Shown here one piece after another: positions 11,934-23,700 of a stretch of DNA of 64,000 nt. The stretch spans positions 310,001 to 374,000 of the forward strand of contig JALMLS010000056.1 in NCBI GenBank assembly GCA_038496445.1, written 5' to 3'. A program made the translations under genes and the position numbers. The notes under the pieces are model-generated. The model did not search any database. It had not been told where the DNA came from and saw nothing but the letters and a program-made list of their open reading frames with translations. Numbering within the stretch: the stretch's first letter is position 1; the number at the start of each line of letters is the position of its first letter. Source of the DNA: Trichosphaerium sp. ATCC 40318. Taxonomy: Eukaryota; Discosea; Flabellinia; Trichosidae.

Positions 11934-14900
11934 ATGCTGATCGCATGGTGTCTACTCTTCGTTTTTGGGGTACATGGACAGGCTATTGATGATTTAGGTA
12001 CCCAACGGATTTGTTTGTACGTACAACTAGGCCTGATAGCAATAGCAAAGGTGTCTCAGCTTCAGGTTCATACTTCGGATCACGAGCACTACTCCGTTCA
12101 TTTTGAAGCGATTGGAAAATCTTGGGACATAATACTCTCAAGAAACACATATAATGTACTGTATTTGCTATATTATAAGTGTAACGAAACAACAGGTGGC
12201 TTTTCAGAATTTTAGACGCCTAACATACGAAAATAACTGTTTCCTTGGCCGCTTACAAGACGAAAACGGCTATCAAGGCCAACTAGCGGCGGTTCACGCT
12301 ACAATTGTTAAAGCACGCTATAAAAGTACTAATAACGCTTACAAATATAAGGGCATCATAGAAAACGCTTTGATATTCTATGGGGGTGGTGACTATGCGA
12401 TATCTACCAAAGGTAAGTGTTATAACATCACCACAAAAAAAAATCAAAAGAAAACTCTTAACGCGCACGTGATATTCTAGATGGTTCAATTGGTGATCCA
12501 TCTTCTCTTGTTATTTATTCGCATACACCTATAAGGACAATACAGGCAACACCATTATCTCGTCCAGGTGATTTACGAAACGCCTCTTCTCTGTTACTCA
12601 CTTGAATGATTTTAGTTACTTTGAATGGGTTTGGTTACGGGTCGAGTAAGAGACAAATACCCCAAACAGGTAATCATATATTTTGTTTTTGGAAAAATTT
12701 TAAAATAAGCCAACACCTTACAGGTGAAAGGCCTGGGATACCGTTTCCTTCTATAGATATATTCATTGATGAAGCTTTTATTATGCAACAAGGTGGAGAG
12801 CAGGTAGGAAGAAAATACTCACAACACGTGCAATAAACAAATCTGATAATTTTTTCAATGTAGAACGCTATTGATGTCGCTACTGCTGCTATTGACCAAG
12901 CTAATCTTATTTACTTGCAATCGAATTTAACAGATGTAATAGATTACCTGTTATCTAGTGAATGCTAATTTTCTGTTCCAGACTATTTTTGTTATTCGTA
13001 GCTTTAATGTTATCGACACTGGAATGTTTACTTCACCTGTGGATTCTTTAACGTTGATAAATTGGTAAGTGTCATTTTCGCGCTACTGATTTTCTTTAAT
13101 GTCTTACACCGTGTCAGGTTCGCAGATGTAAAAGAACAAGAAGTTCTGATAGATTCCTCAGATATTTGGTATCTATTTACTGGTTTAACATTAGAAGGTA
13201 TTGAGCCTACAAACTTTACGTTTTAATGATATTGGTAACAGGTACTTTTGGCCAATCTTTTATTGATCAAGCGTGTTGGATGAGCGTCCAACAAACAATC
13301 GGTTTTAGATCTAGGTGGCAGGTAAATAAAAGCAGCTTTGCTACTTTTATTAATAAGTTTAACTAGTCAAACGTTAAATTTTCAGTGGGTATTCAATCTC
13401 ATTTAGAATTTCCAATAGACAGGTACAAGTGTTTGTTACCATCTTTCATATGTGTTCTGACTTTATCGTTTTAAACCTTAGAGCTTTGATAACTGCACGT
13501 CTTTTAGGTTTCATAATGGGTGGTGATTCTACACCTGGTGATCCAATACTAGGCACAACTGTGACACTAGGTACACGTGGGTACTGGAGTTTAAAATAAC
13601 CAGGGCTTAGGTTTGCCTATTTCATCATATGTTTTCACTTGTGCTGCTAGAGAGCAAGTAAGCGTTGTTTTCTTATATTATAAACTGTTAACATGTTATA
13701 GATGCTTCGCACATGCTGCGTCTCGCTCGTTTTTATACCACCATCTTTTGTGCCAGACTTTCTTGATAGATATTCTTGTTCTGATGATAGAGACCCTTTG
13801 TAAGTTGGCAACACTATATCCTATTTCAAAACTTACCTCTGTTTAGCTGCACGCCTCCCCCATCCATTCCTCCAGTACCCTATAGTACATTAAATTATTA
13901 CGCCTAACCATTAATAGCCGGTGCTTGTTACTCCGCCACCAAGTGTACCACCAACGGATGCTCCAACTGAAGAGCCAATAGTACATATTATCCTTGTAAA
14001 TAAAATCTCACATCGACTATAGTCGCCTACGACGTTACCACCGACCACCACACCACCAACAATGGCACCAACATTGCCACCAACTACACAACCTCCAGTC
14101 ACTGCTCCCCCAACAACTGCTAGCCCAACTACTGTACCACCCTCGACGATTCCACCAGTAGTTGCGCCAACGCTAGCTCCTATAACTCAACCTCCCACTA
14201 CGACAAGTCCTACAACGGTAGCTCCAACGGCGACGCCCACTACTGCGCCACCCACGACATCAGCTCCTACAACATCTGCACCAACTGTAGCACCTACTAC
14301 AACCTCACCAACAACTCTTATACCAACTACAGCTCCACCTACAACACAGCAACCTACTACAGAATCACCTACTACGTTGCAGCCAACCACTTCAGCTCCA
14401 ACAGTTACACCTTCAACAGCGCCACCTACAACACAACAACCTACTACAGAATCACCGACTACGTTGCCACCAACTGAAGCGCCTACCATGCCACCCACTA
14501 CTCTATCACCAACTACACTTTCGCCAACAACGATGCAACCAACGACTTTAGCTCCAACAGTCGCACCTACAACGACACTACCAACTACGCTTTCGCCGAC
14601 AACGTTGCAACCAACGACTTTAGCTCCTACAATAATTCCTACAACATCACCACCCACTACAACACCACCAACGTTACAACCAACAACCCTTCCGCCAACA
14701 ACTCTGAGTCCAACAACAATTGCGCCTACTTTATCCCCTAGTACGCTACCACCAACTACAGTAGCGCCCACAGCGCCTACAACAATCGCTCCTGTACCTC
14801 TAGTTCCTTTTGCACCTACGACGGTGCCTCCCACCACAACTGTTCCTACTACGGGAGTACCTGTAGAGCCCACAGAACCTCCTGTCGTACCTACAAACGC

Positions 14901-16249
14901 TCCCACGATTTCTCCAACTACTGAGGCGCCAACAGATGCTCCAACTGAAGCACCAACAGATACTCCAACCGATGCGCCCACAAATGCACCCACAGATGCT
15001 CCAACTGAAGCACCAACAGATACTCCAACTGAAGCACCAACAAATGCACCCACAGATGCTCCAACTGAAGCACCCACAGATACTCCAACTGAAGCACCAA
15101 CAGCTGTACCTACAGGTACATACTCAACGTAGTAATCCGTCTTCTTATTATTTTCAGATGTACCAACCGAAGCACCTACTAATACACCTACACCTGAGCC
15201 TACTAACCCTCCATCAGAAGCGCCAACTCCTATGTTAGTACCTACAGAACCTCCAACAATACTAGTTACCAACGCTCCTACGACATTACCAATAACAGAA
15301 GCGCCTACATTAGAACCAACTGAAACACCAACTATAGCGCCCACAGAACAACCTACAATTGCCCCAACATTAATTCCTGTGACACTTGAACCTACGACAT
15401 CACCAACGCTTTCTCCAACGGTATCACCAACACTTACACCAACCGATGTGCCAACTTCCGTACCAACAGAGCCACCAACACTAGCACCCACAATTCCACC
15501 TACAGTCACTCCCACACAAACACCGACAGATTCACCTACGCTCGTTCCAACAATTGCTCCTACTGAAGAGCCTACGATCGCACCAACAAACGTGCCTACA
15601 GAAATACCAACAGCATCTCCAACAGACGTGCCAACTGACGCACCCACATTCGTGCCCACAGGCAAGTCACTTTAAATATCTGTGCTGTACATAACATGAC
15701 TCTAGATTCTCCAGTAATTCCATCTGCGGTACCTACAGTCGTGGCAGTGCCTTCTATTATACCTTCAACCGTTGCACCTGCAACCACAACTCCTTCTGCA
15801 GCACCAACTATTTCTCCAACTGAAGTAGTTCCAACTACAGAAGCGCCAACAATTGCGCCTCCACCTACAGTACCTCCGTTAGTGCGTGATGGGCCGGTAA
15901 GTAATTGCTAATTAACATACACGTGATTTAAATTTATGTTAGTCTACGGCTATTGTACCTGGAAGAGGCTACTCCAGTGGAGTTCACTGCACGCGACAAG
16001 ATGCAGTTAATGAAGCGCTCGTTACTGCTCTTGAGGGATGTACAACGTAAGTTCTGTGTATCCACTCTGTTCTTCTATTTTAACCTTGGCTGTAGATTAT
16101 GTTCTAGTCTGAACTTTGTACCTCCCACACCTCAAGCTTGGCGGTGCATTCCTATAAGCGGTACCAAGGTATCAACCAGCCTTCCGTTTCCATGCCCAGG
16201 AAGTGTTTTTGTATATGAAGCATTCGTTAGTTGTGTTTGCAACTGTTAA
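11934..16249 (+). CDS. Secreted reprolysin (ADAM/M12B)-like pseudo-metalloprotease with PT-rich stalk
   Basis: ATG 11934 opens a signal peptide (MLIAWCLLFVFGVHGQA). The next exons resemble an M12B propeptide (NCFLGRLQDENG, then YKGIIENALIFYGGGDYAI). The catalytic-like fold follows: DIFIDEAF, ASQ-type helix with AIDVATAAIDQAN, FVIRSFNVIDTG, DIWYLFTGLTLEG, TFGQSFIDQACWMSVQQ, FSVGIQSHL. At the expected HExxHxxGxxHD zinc site (13490-13530) the exon reads ALITARLLGFIMGGD, so all three His ligands and the Glu are absent. Cys-containing exons (FTCAAREQ|MLRTCC...YSCSDD) precede about 600 residues of Pro-Thr repeats (13920-15890), likely a mucin-like stalk. A Cys-rich end follows (GVHCTRQDAV, WRCIPISG, VSCVCNC) to TAA 16249. 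About twenty exons. Surface adhesion or ligand binding is inferred; the family call rests on the block order and is moderate. Confidence 0.65.
13920..15890 (+). repeat. PT-rich low-complexity repeat, with a near-identical tandem core at about 14927-15115
   Basis: The coding strand repeats P-T-x-x-P-T (for example APTTTSPTTLAPT). From about 14927 to 15115 the unit becomes almost exact at DNA level: APTDAPTEAPTDTPT-type units of 30-45 nt repeat with few changes, which suggests recent slippage or unequal exchange. One intron (about 15115-15155) sits inside the array. The antisense strand has a long open frame of VGA repeats that is a by-product. Confidence 0.9.
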
Positions 16250-16586
16250 ATGGTAACCAGGTAGTACCGTAACCTTATTTATTATTTTTAAACAAGCGAT
16301 GCAGCTCGGGCAAAATAGCAAAGCGTTAAAAACAGAGCATAATAGCACGTGACATCAAATAAAGCAAAAAAGCCTTAAGTTAGATAGAAAATCGGCTAAG
16401 TTAGTACAACTTATTGTCATTCTGCTCGTGTTCACTGAAATGTAGTACGATGTAAAATACCATTGTAGCATTGGTTTTATTTGTAAAGCTTTGTTTTAAA
16501 CATTCGAAAGGCGGGAAAAAAATCGAAGCGGTTAAAAACTGGTAAGGCAGTATTGGTTTACATTGATATAATAGTGGCTGTACATA
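16250..16586. other. Intergenic, nothing recognised
   Basis: These 337 nt lie between the stop of the PT-stalk gene and the ATG of the phosphatase gene. There is one CACGTG (about 16343). No coding or RNA signal is apparent. Confidence 0.4.
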
Positions 16587-18468
16587 ATGACAACCGGTTT
16601 AAATGTATACGAGGACGTATTAGGAGACACAAAGAAGAAAATTACGTTGCCAGGTACCTACTCATCGCTATCACCTATCACTAATGTTCCGTTAGCGCTT
16701 AAAGACATCAAGACACTAAAATCACCTTTGAAAGGTAGAGTGGCTCTTAAAACGCTGAAGAATGCCAACCTTAGATCTCCGCAAAGGTACCAATAGCATG
16801 AACACTCGTGTAGTAACACTATATCAAGAGTAAAAATCAAAACAGAGAAAAAATCAAAACAGGTAATGCTTTTAAAGCATCAATATACTGACAACCGTTA
16901 CTAGTCATTGGGAAGACCTGCACTGGCGGTGCTGGATCCAAACAAACCAAAAACTACACCAAAAAAAAAGAATCTAAAACGGTACGTAATAGACTTCTCG
17001 ACGCGTATAAGAGTACCGTGGCGGTATTTAATTGCTTTAAAAATTTTATTGGTCGGAAAACCAAAATCAGGCGTCTAATTTATTTTGTAGCCCGCGTGAC
17101 TCCTCCTCTACCATACTCTCACCTGTAAAAAGACGCAGAACAAGACAAGGATTTACTACACCAAAAAAAATTGTCAAAACACCTAAAAAACCACAATTCA
17201 GGCGTACGTTTTATTTGACACTTTGTTTATAAGTCATGTCTGTAAGGTATTTTTTTATTGACTTTTTTTTTCGTACAATAGGGTTTAATGGCGAGGGTAT
17301 TGAGATTCTACCACTTGACACTTCAGGTGAAGTGACTATGCATCCACTTTATTTGGGTGATATATCTGTCGCAAAAGATTTAGTATGGCTCAAAACACGC
17401 CGTATAAAGACAGTAGTAAATGCAACAAAAGTTATCAAAAATTTTTACTCTGATCCTGATTTTGGTATCACTTATAACCGGTACGTACTCGCTTAATGTC
17501 ACTAAAAAAAGCCTCAATTATACTTGCTATAGTTGCTTAATAAGATATCTTTGTATTGACGTTGTAATTAGCGTTCCTGTTGCGGATTCTGAAGAAGCAC
17601 CAATTGCTAAATATTTTGAAGACATTACTGATTTTATTCATGCTCAAAGAGCTATAGGTACCTTGCTTACTTGGTCTTTTGACCAGTTTGTTTATTGTTA
17701 GTGCGTACTTGATTATTGACTTTTCGCGAAATAGCTCCTGTACTTGTTCATTGTCGTGCTGGGCAGAGTAGATCTGTGTCTGTATTACATGCTTATTTAA
17801 TGAAATATGTTACAAAACACTTAAAGAAAACTACCGAAATATTCACTTCAAAGAACATTAAAACAAAGATTAATAATGGGTATGAATGCGTGCACATGTT
17901 GTGTATACTAATCATTATACGTAGATTCAAAAAACAGCTTATGAAGACAGAAAAGCTTTGGTTTTCTCAAAATACAATTGACTTTTTTGATCTTGGTACT
18001 CGTGTGCGTCGTACGCCAAGCAAATATATGAATGAATACAATGTATACACACCCAAGAGACCACGTACAGCAACCAAACCAAAGGTAAGCCCAAACACAG
18101 CCCTTAGTTTGTTTACCTTCCGTTTTTTTTAATTTTTTTTTTAGCGACGAACTTCGACCGCCTTGCGGCCTTCTACAACATCTAAGATCACAAAGAAACG
18201 TCGTATTTCAACAAAGAAGAAGCCTACTACGCCTTCAAGGGTAGTTAAAGTTAAAAAAGAGCCTGTCAGTCAAGCAGACGACAAAGAAAACTTACCAAAC
18301 TTATCTTGGCATCAAAACTTATCTTGGCAGTCAAGAAGGTCTTCAGTTGTTGGCACGCCAGTCACTGCTTCAGTTGCAACCAAGAAATTGCTGCCTGTTA
18401 TACAACCGCTAAAACTGAATCTTGACGACGACGCTATTGGTTCCCTTGACAGCAACTGGCACTTTTAA
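16587..18468 (+). CDS. Dual-specificity protein phosphatase with disordered basic flanks
   Basis: The start MTTGLNVYEDVLGD is followed by a Lys/Pro/Ser-rich disordered region over several exons (SPLKGRVALKTLK; KTPKKPQF). The catalytic domain begins with HPLYLGDISVAKD and TVVNATKVIKNFY. The general-acid loop is VPVADSEEAPI, and the P-loop is VLVHCRAGQSRSVSV (about 17735-17785), with Cys and Arg of HCxxGxSRS intact. The helix after the P-loop (HAYLMKYVTKHL) and the GFKKQLMKTEKLW block, restored by splicing out GTATGA...CGTAG, complete the fold. The tail (from about 18140) is basic with KKKRRIS-like runs and a DDKENLPN KEN-box-like degron candidate. It should remove phosphate from Ser/Thr/Tyr residues; the basic flanks suggest nuclear or chromatin location (inference). 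Confidence 0.88.
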
Positions 18469-18737
18469 AGCGTTGCACATCATTTGTGTACTGCATGCGA
18501 TTTTTGGAGATTGTCGCTTTTAAAACGCCCTGAACACGGCTTTTTCCCTCGTGGGACGTGCAATAGTATTTCTAGCACGTCATGGGCACTGTAAATAAAG
18601 ACAAATTGTAAGTTAAAGCGCTAGTTTTTTTCGAAGTTTTTCTCTTTCTATTCTCTTTATAAATACATGAATAGTACAAAACGCATTGATACAAAGCGTT
18701 GTAGAAGGTTTTGATCGGGTTTTTTTGCTACTTGTTG

Positions 18738-19650
18738 CTATTGGACATTTACAAACAGCGTTGTTTCTGATGGCATGTATGATGATAACACTAGGTTAAC
18801 ACCCCACCTGTCTTTGAAGCTTATTTTGGCCGAATCAGCAACATTCAGAAGTGAGCGCAAACTGCGTAAACGTCAACAAAATAGAATTGTTTAAAAATAG
18901 TACCAGTAGACTATATCTGTTACAGGAGTGCGTTCATACACTTTCAATTTGAGTTCATCTCCATTACCAGTGTTAAACCGTAAAATCTTTGAACTATGCT
19001 TCTGTTGGCGCTTACTCTACAAGGGAGATGTGTTAGTAACAAAAACAATTATAACTGCACTTTTGAGATGTAGTTGTGCAGTGTTTTGTACTATTACTCA
19101 CCTTTTTAGATCCACGGCTTTTTGTATAAGGCTTTGCTACCTTTTTTGGCTTTTCATCGTCTATAGATCGACTCCTGTTAACCTTTTTTGGGTTTTAATA
19201 TTTTCTGTAATGGATATTTTCGAGGTTGAACTAAAAAATCCGTACGCGGTGATCCATTATTTTATCTAGTTGGTCCATACGTGACTTTATTAGCTCTTTC
19301 TCTTCTTTAAATAAAATTAATCAGCAAAAGCGTACAACGAAGCCAACAATGCGAATAAGAATACATAGTTTAAGTTATTTTTAGTTTTTGAAAATAATCA
19401 ATTTAAAAAAACACGTGCCTGTACCGTCATCGCTATCTACAGACTCTCCTTCACCACTTGATGTTAAAGTTTCGAAATATTTTGCAGGACAGTAGTGAGC
19501 GTCCTTATCGAACTTGGTGTCTTTAATAGAAGCGACCACGCGTGAGCTAGGTGAAGCTACTGTATTTCTACGAGAATGAACTATCTTATTTGCCATGTCC
19601 TTTATCGCTGCTTTTTTTAATGCATCTCCGGCGTTAGGGAGGGACGTCAT
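18738..19650 (-). CDS. Unrecognised basic/acidic low-complexity protein
   Basis: ATG 19648-19650 starts MTSLPNAGDALKKAAIKDM. The first exon contains SRRNTVASPSSR and an acidic patch (GEGESVDSDDGT). Splicing from a GC donor at about 19418 joins to EEKELIKSRMDQLDKIMDH, a short helix, then a Lys-rich stretch (DDEKPKKVAKPYTKSRGSKK), SKRQQKHSSKILRFNTGNGD and a final LRSLLNVADSAKISF block ending at 18738-18740. About 215 residues, five or six exons. I recognise no domain. A nuclear or cytoskeletal basic protein is possible, but that is a guess. Confidence 0.55.
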
Positions 19651-20233
19651 GTTACAGAACTACGTATTTGTTTGCGCAGTATGGCGATAGTAACTTAAAC
19701 ACCACTAGCGGTCCGGTTGTGTATTTTTTGTGCAGCGTCAGATCACGTAGGAGCTAAGACGAAATTTCACTTGTGAGGGGCTATCTCTAATAAACCCAAA
19801 AAATCTAATTCGTCGATTTGAAACGTCGTCGAGTTTGCTATACTTTATCGCGGGATACACTCAGCCAAGTACGGATAATGAAAGAAATGTCTCATTCACA
19901 GTAGCGCTAGCTGGGAACTTCGTAATTTTGTCGCAATACAAACAAATTCCGCCAAGTGCAAAGGTTTTCCGACAACTGAAATTATCCATGTCATAAAAAA
20001 TATGCCGTACTCAAAATACTTGTCATGTGACTTTATTTTACAAACTTAGCAGCTCACGTGATCAAAACTGCATGCGGATAATCGTGGAAATAAAACTCGA
20101 TAGGTCCCGAAGCTTCCTTTTAAGCTGATTGATAACACCTTGAGCTACTACCGCCAAGTATGGATGGTCAAACTGGTTCCTGTTTTTGATAGTTCAGCTG
20201 TTTGTTTGAAAAGAGACATCATCAGAAAATTCT
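19651..20233. promoter_or_regulatory. Divergent intergenic region
   Basis: About 580 nt separate two divergent starts (19650 on - and 20234 on +). It contains TCACGTGA-like sites (about 20054) and a CATGTG site. No coding signal was found. Confidence 0.4.
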
Positions 20234-20689
20234 ATGGCATACAAAGTAACTCTGCGCGCTGTTGAAAACACTAAAATTGCATTTGTCGTTACTAATAACG
20301 GTATGCCTCCTCAACAAGTTCTAAAATGGGGCACACCATTCGAAGGTATCTGTGCTAATCAGTTTAACATAAAAAACGAAAAAGGTGAGCGGCTAGAATA
20401 CCAAGGACGAATGATGCGCAGAGGCACGTGATTTTTAGCAAACATCTCGTTCTTTTAGGCGCTTAGACTCATACTGGTTATAGCTCCTGATCCAGACCCA
20501 ACTGATTTTTTGATTGTACCTGGTAATAGCGAGATAGCTGTAACATTCGATTTAGCTGATAGCTATAAATTTACTGCACCTGGCAAGTTTTCTGTTGATT
20601 ATGAGATACCAGGATTTGCAACTATTAAAGAGGATCAAATAGACAAAAGCCACGTGGACATCACTGTCGATAAGGTTGGAAATTGTTAA
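20234..20689 (+). CDS. Stand-alone beta-domain like the N-terminal region of M35 (deuterolysin/peptidyl-Lys) metalloendopeptidases
   Basis: MAYKVTLRAVENTKIAFVVTNNG opens directly, with no signal peptide. Then VLKWGTPFEGICANQFNI, EGERLEYQGRMMRR-type text (sequence GERLEYQGRMMRR), and, after an intron with GC donor (about 20424) ending at TTATAG, APDPDPTDFLIVPGNSEIAV and VTFDLADSYKF. This order (LKW.TP.EG ... F.V..dG.e..Y.GR..kR.APt..DfI.l.PG.S....vdLa..Y) is the pattern seen N-terminal to the M35 catalytic domain. Here the protein stops after about 135 residues (TAA 20689), so there is no HExxH catalytic part. It could be a cytosolic inhibitor, chaperone-like or binding module; the family likeness is from memory. 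Confidence 0.6.
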
Positions 20690-20787
20690 GACAGAATAAA
20701 TGGCGACCACAAAATCAACTGACAGGGCATTTTAAAAAAATGCTGAGCACTTTATTATTTAAAAATGGCCTCTTTTTTTAAAACTTA

Positions 20788-23700
20788 CTATACACGAGGT
20801 TCACGAGGTTCTAATTTAAGGGATTGATCGTAAGCCTTGTCTACATCCCACTCTCTATTAAGAAAGAAAAATTATAAGTTGGTTTCGTTAGTGAACCAGT
20901 TGACGTACTCTTGCTTCATAATAAGATTTGTTACTGCCTCGACAGGTTGCAAGTTGTATGGCGTTTGCTGGTATAAAATAATCTTTTGTAGTATCTCCGC
21001 TTGTTTCTCACACTTCGCAAAATTGATAGCACCAGATGCAGTTACATCTGGGGCGCCGTCGTGAAGGAAAACAAGATCGGATAGGATAATACCTTGCACA
21101 GATAAGAAAAAGGAATGAAAAGTTGTGGTGTACCCAGAAATGGGATTAAAGGTGGATCTGCTGTGGCTAGCTTCCCTCTGTAGGTTTTCCAACTAGAATT
21201 TGTATCCATCAGTTCCTTGTACGTATCCAATTCGTGCATCCTAGACGTAGACACTTTCTAAGAAAGAATAAGAAAAAACAGCTGACTAATTAGGTTTACC
21301 GCCATTGTCTTTTTCAGTCTGTAAATCTCGGATAAGTTAAACAATGCCAGAACCTCGCTTACAGCTGTGAAGTTATTCAGTTTGTAAAGTTCCTATTTTA
21401 TGAAACAAATTAGTAAAAGTCACGTGATAATCGAAGCGTACGCCCATAGCAACTATCATTTTTGTTAAGAATTGTGCACGCTTTCTTATACTTTCTTCTT
21501 TGAGAACAATTGTTGCCAATGCTCTTGTCACGTATGTTGAGAAACGAATCATCTTTAGTAAGTTAGGACTCCGTTTATCCTTGTCAGACTTTGTCCAAGC
21601 CAATCCAAGGCACTCTTTTGGATGTATAGCCTAGCGTCCATTAGAAATCCAACTGATTATTTTAAGGTAAACAAAGAAAATGTACTTTGAATTTGCGGTA
21701 GTGTATAATTGTGAGCTGTCTCGCAAATTCAATAGGATGTAAATCAGATAATCCGTAGTTACTCTTCTTTGGCAAGAGGGGTCTCGCTGGTGGTCCAGAA
21801 TGCATTGCCCGTTTAGTTTCGGTGGAATCCTGAAGTAAGTGATATATTAGCATGATAGTTGAAAATATGATGACTTACAGATCTTCCTCTCTCAACACCA
21901 CGTTCAACCATGTTCGCAAGTGTCTTACCATCAAAGGATGAGATGTTTTGAATGAATATTTTCAAAGCATCAAGTTGTTCTTTATCGCTCTAATAGAACA
22001 TTAATGAAATTATAATTATCTCGATAAAAAAATACGTACTCTAAAGTCGAACTTGAAAAATTGAGTTGCCCAACGCTTCAAGAAGTTACATATTCTCAAA
22101 CGATATTGCTTGTTACTGTCAAGATTCTTATGGAACATATAACGATCAGAAAGAGTATCAATAAGCTTTTTTGGTGTCGTGAAGCTTCTATAAGTCAACA
22201 AGAACGTAGTGACATAGTTTTCTAAGAAGGAGTTATTGATTGTATTAACAAAGATTGCACTTACGATCATGGTTTCCGTTGTATAGGTTTTCAATTAACT
22301 TTTCGGCGGATCCCTCGGCAACAACACTACCTCTACTCACCACTGAAGCTGAATTCACTTCAACTGCCTTTACGAAAATTCTATTCGAGATTAAACAAGT
22401 TTGTATCTAATTTTGTTTTGCTTACTCTGGACGTGCTGTTATCATATCATCAATACTATCGTACACTTCGCCTTGGAACTCGAACTTTTCAAGGTCATCA
22501 TCATCCTTGTATAATCGCCTTATACGTTTATGTACAATATCACCCGAGGAAATCACGTGACTAGTAGGTAAATAAACAAAGTGTTTTCGTTGTAGAAGTA
22601 TATTCGTACGCTAGAGTCAAGTTACAAACTTGACTACTAAATCTAATCAAATATGTTCCCTGGGTATGTATTGAGTTTTGACCGCATACATTTAATTTAT
22701 TGTACCTCTGGCTGATCTTGCAAAAATGGCTGCTCTTCGGAGGCATCAATATCGCCAAGGAAACAGCTAACAAAATTAATACTTCCTGAACCCACTATTC
22801 GTTACCTTAGGGCTGATATTGCTGATTTGAAAGGTGTTATAAACAAGTCAGAATACGCATCAATTATTGCATGAATGGAAGGAAAGTAGTGAAACCTAAA
22901 AGTGATAAGGACAATTAATTCAGTTCATAAGAAGGTTGTACCCTTCCGTATCTGGTATTGATAAACCTTATCATACAATTAGATAAATGTATACATGATC
23001 AATGAGTAGCGTACCTTTAGGAGTATGAGATATGCGTACAGCGCCAATATGCTTCTCATTAGTGTTCTCTTTGTTGTAGACATAATCACAGGCGAAGTTT
23101 CCTGGTTTTGATCTACTGAAACGCACCAAGAAGGTTCCAACATTCTCTATAGCAAGTACTAAGTATAAAGTGGCGAAGTTGTTTACAAGTCACCTGTTTC
23201 TAGGAACCTGCATGCCTCTTGCCGAGATAAAAATCCATGAAACCATGGTTCTTGAATGGTTCTCTGAACCTAAAGTCGAAATGTCAGGAAAAAATGCAAT
23301 GTGTCATAAAAAAGTGAGAAAAAAAAAAGTACTTTATTGATGCACTCCTTAATAGGTCCAAACCCTTTCAAAAACTCGGCAAACTTGTAAATATTGACAT
23401 AACCTACACAGATGAGTACTGTAATAAATATAAAAAAAAATACCTGTATTCGAGTTGTCGAGAATGTGACGTATAGTGCGTTCTTCTTTTTCTCTTATAT
23501 AATGACGTATATTGGCATTCTCGTTCTTAGCGTTTCCATTACGTGATTCGCCTCCGTTTACTTCTGTACTGCCGTTTTTACGTTCAATTTGGTTCGGTTT
23601 TGGATATACTTCAGGCGTAGTAGCACTTGGAGTGTCTATCTTCCCGCCAACAAAAGTACATAGCTCTATGATGAAAGTAGACCATTTTACCATGAATTTC

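Noticed and set aside
14187-15665. A 492-codon open frame on the minus strand made of VGA/VGASVG repeats
   Set aside because: It is the antisense of the PT-rich stalk; the repeats mirror the PT codons, and splice sites and flanking exons support the plus strand.
18928-19269. A 113-codon plus-strand frame with hydrophobic text
   Set aside because: The minus strand carries spliced basic exons through the same region that link to the gene starting at 19650.
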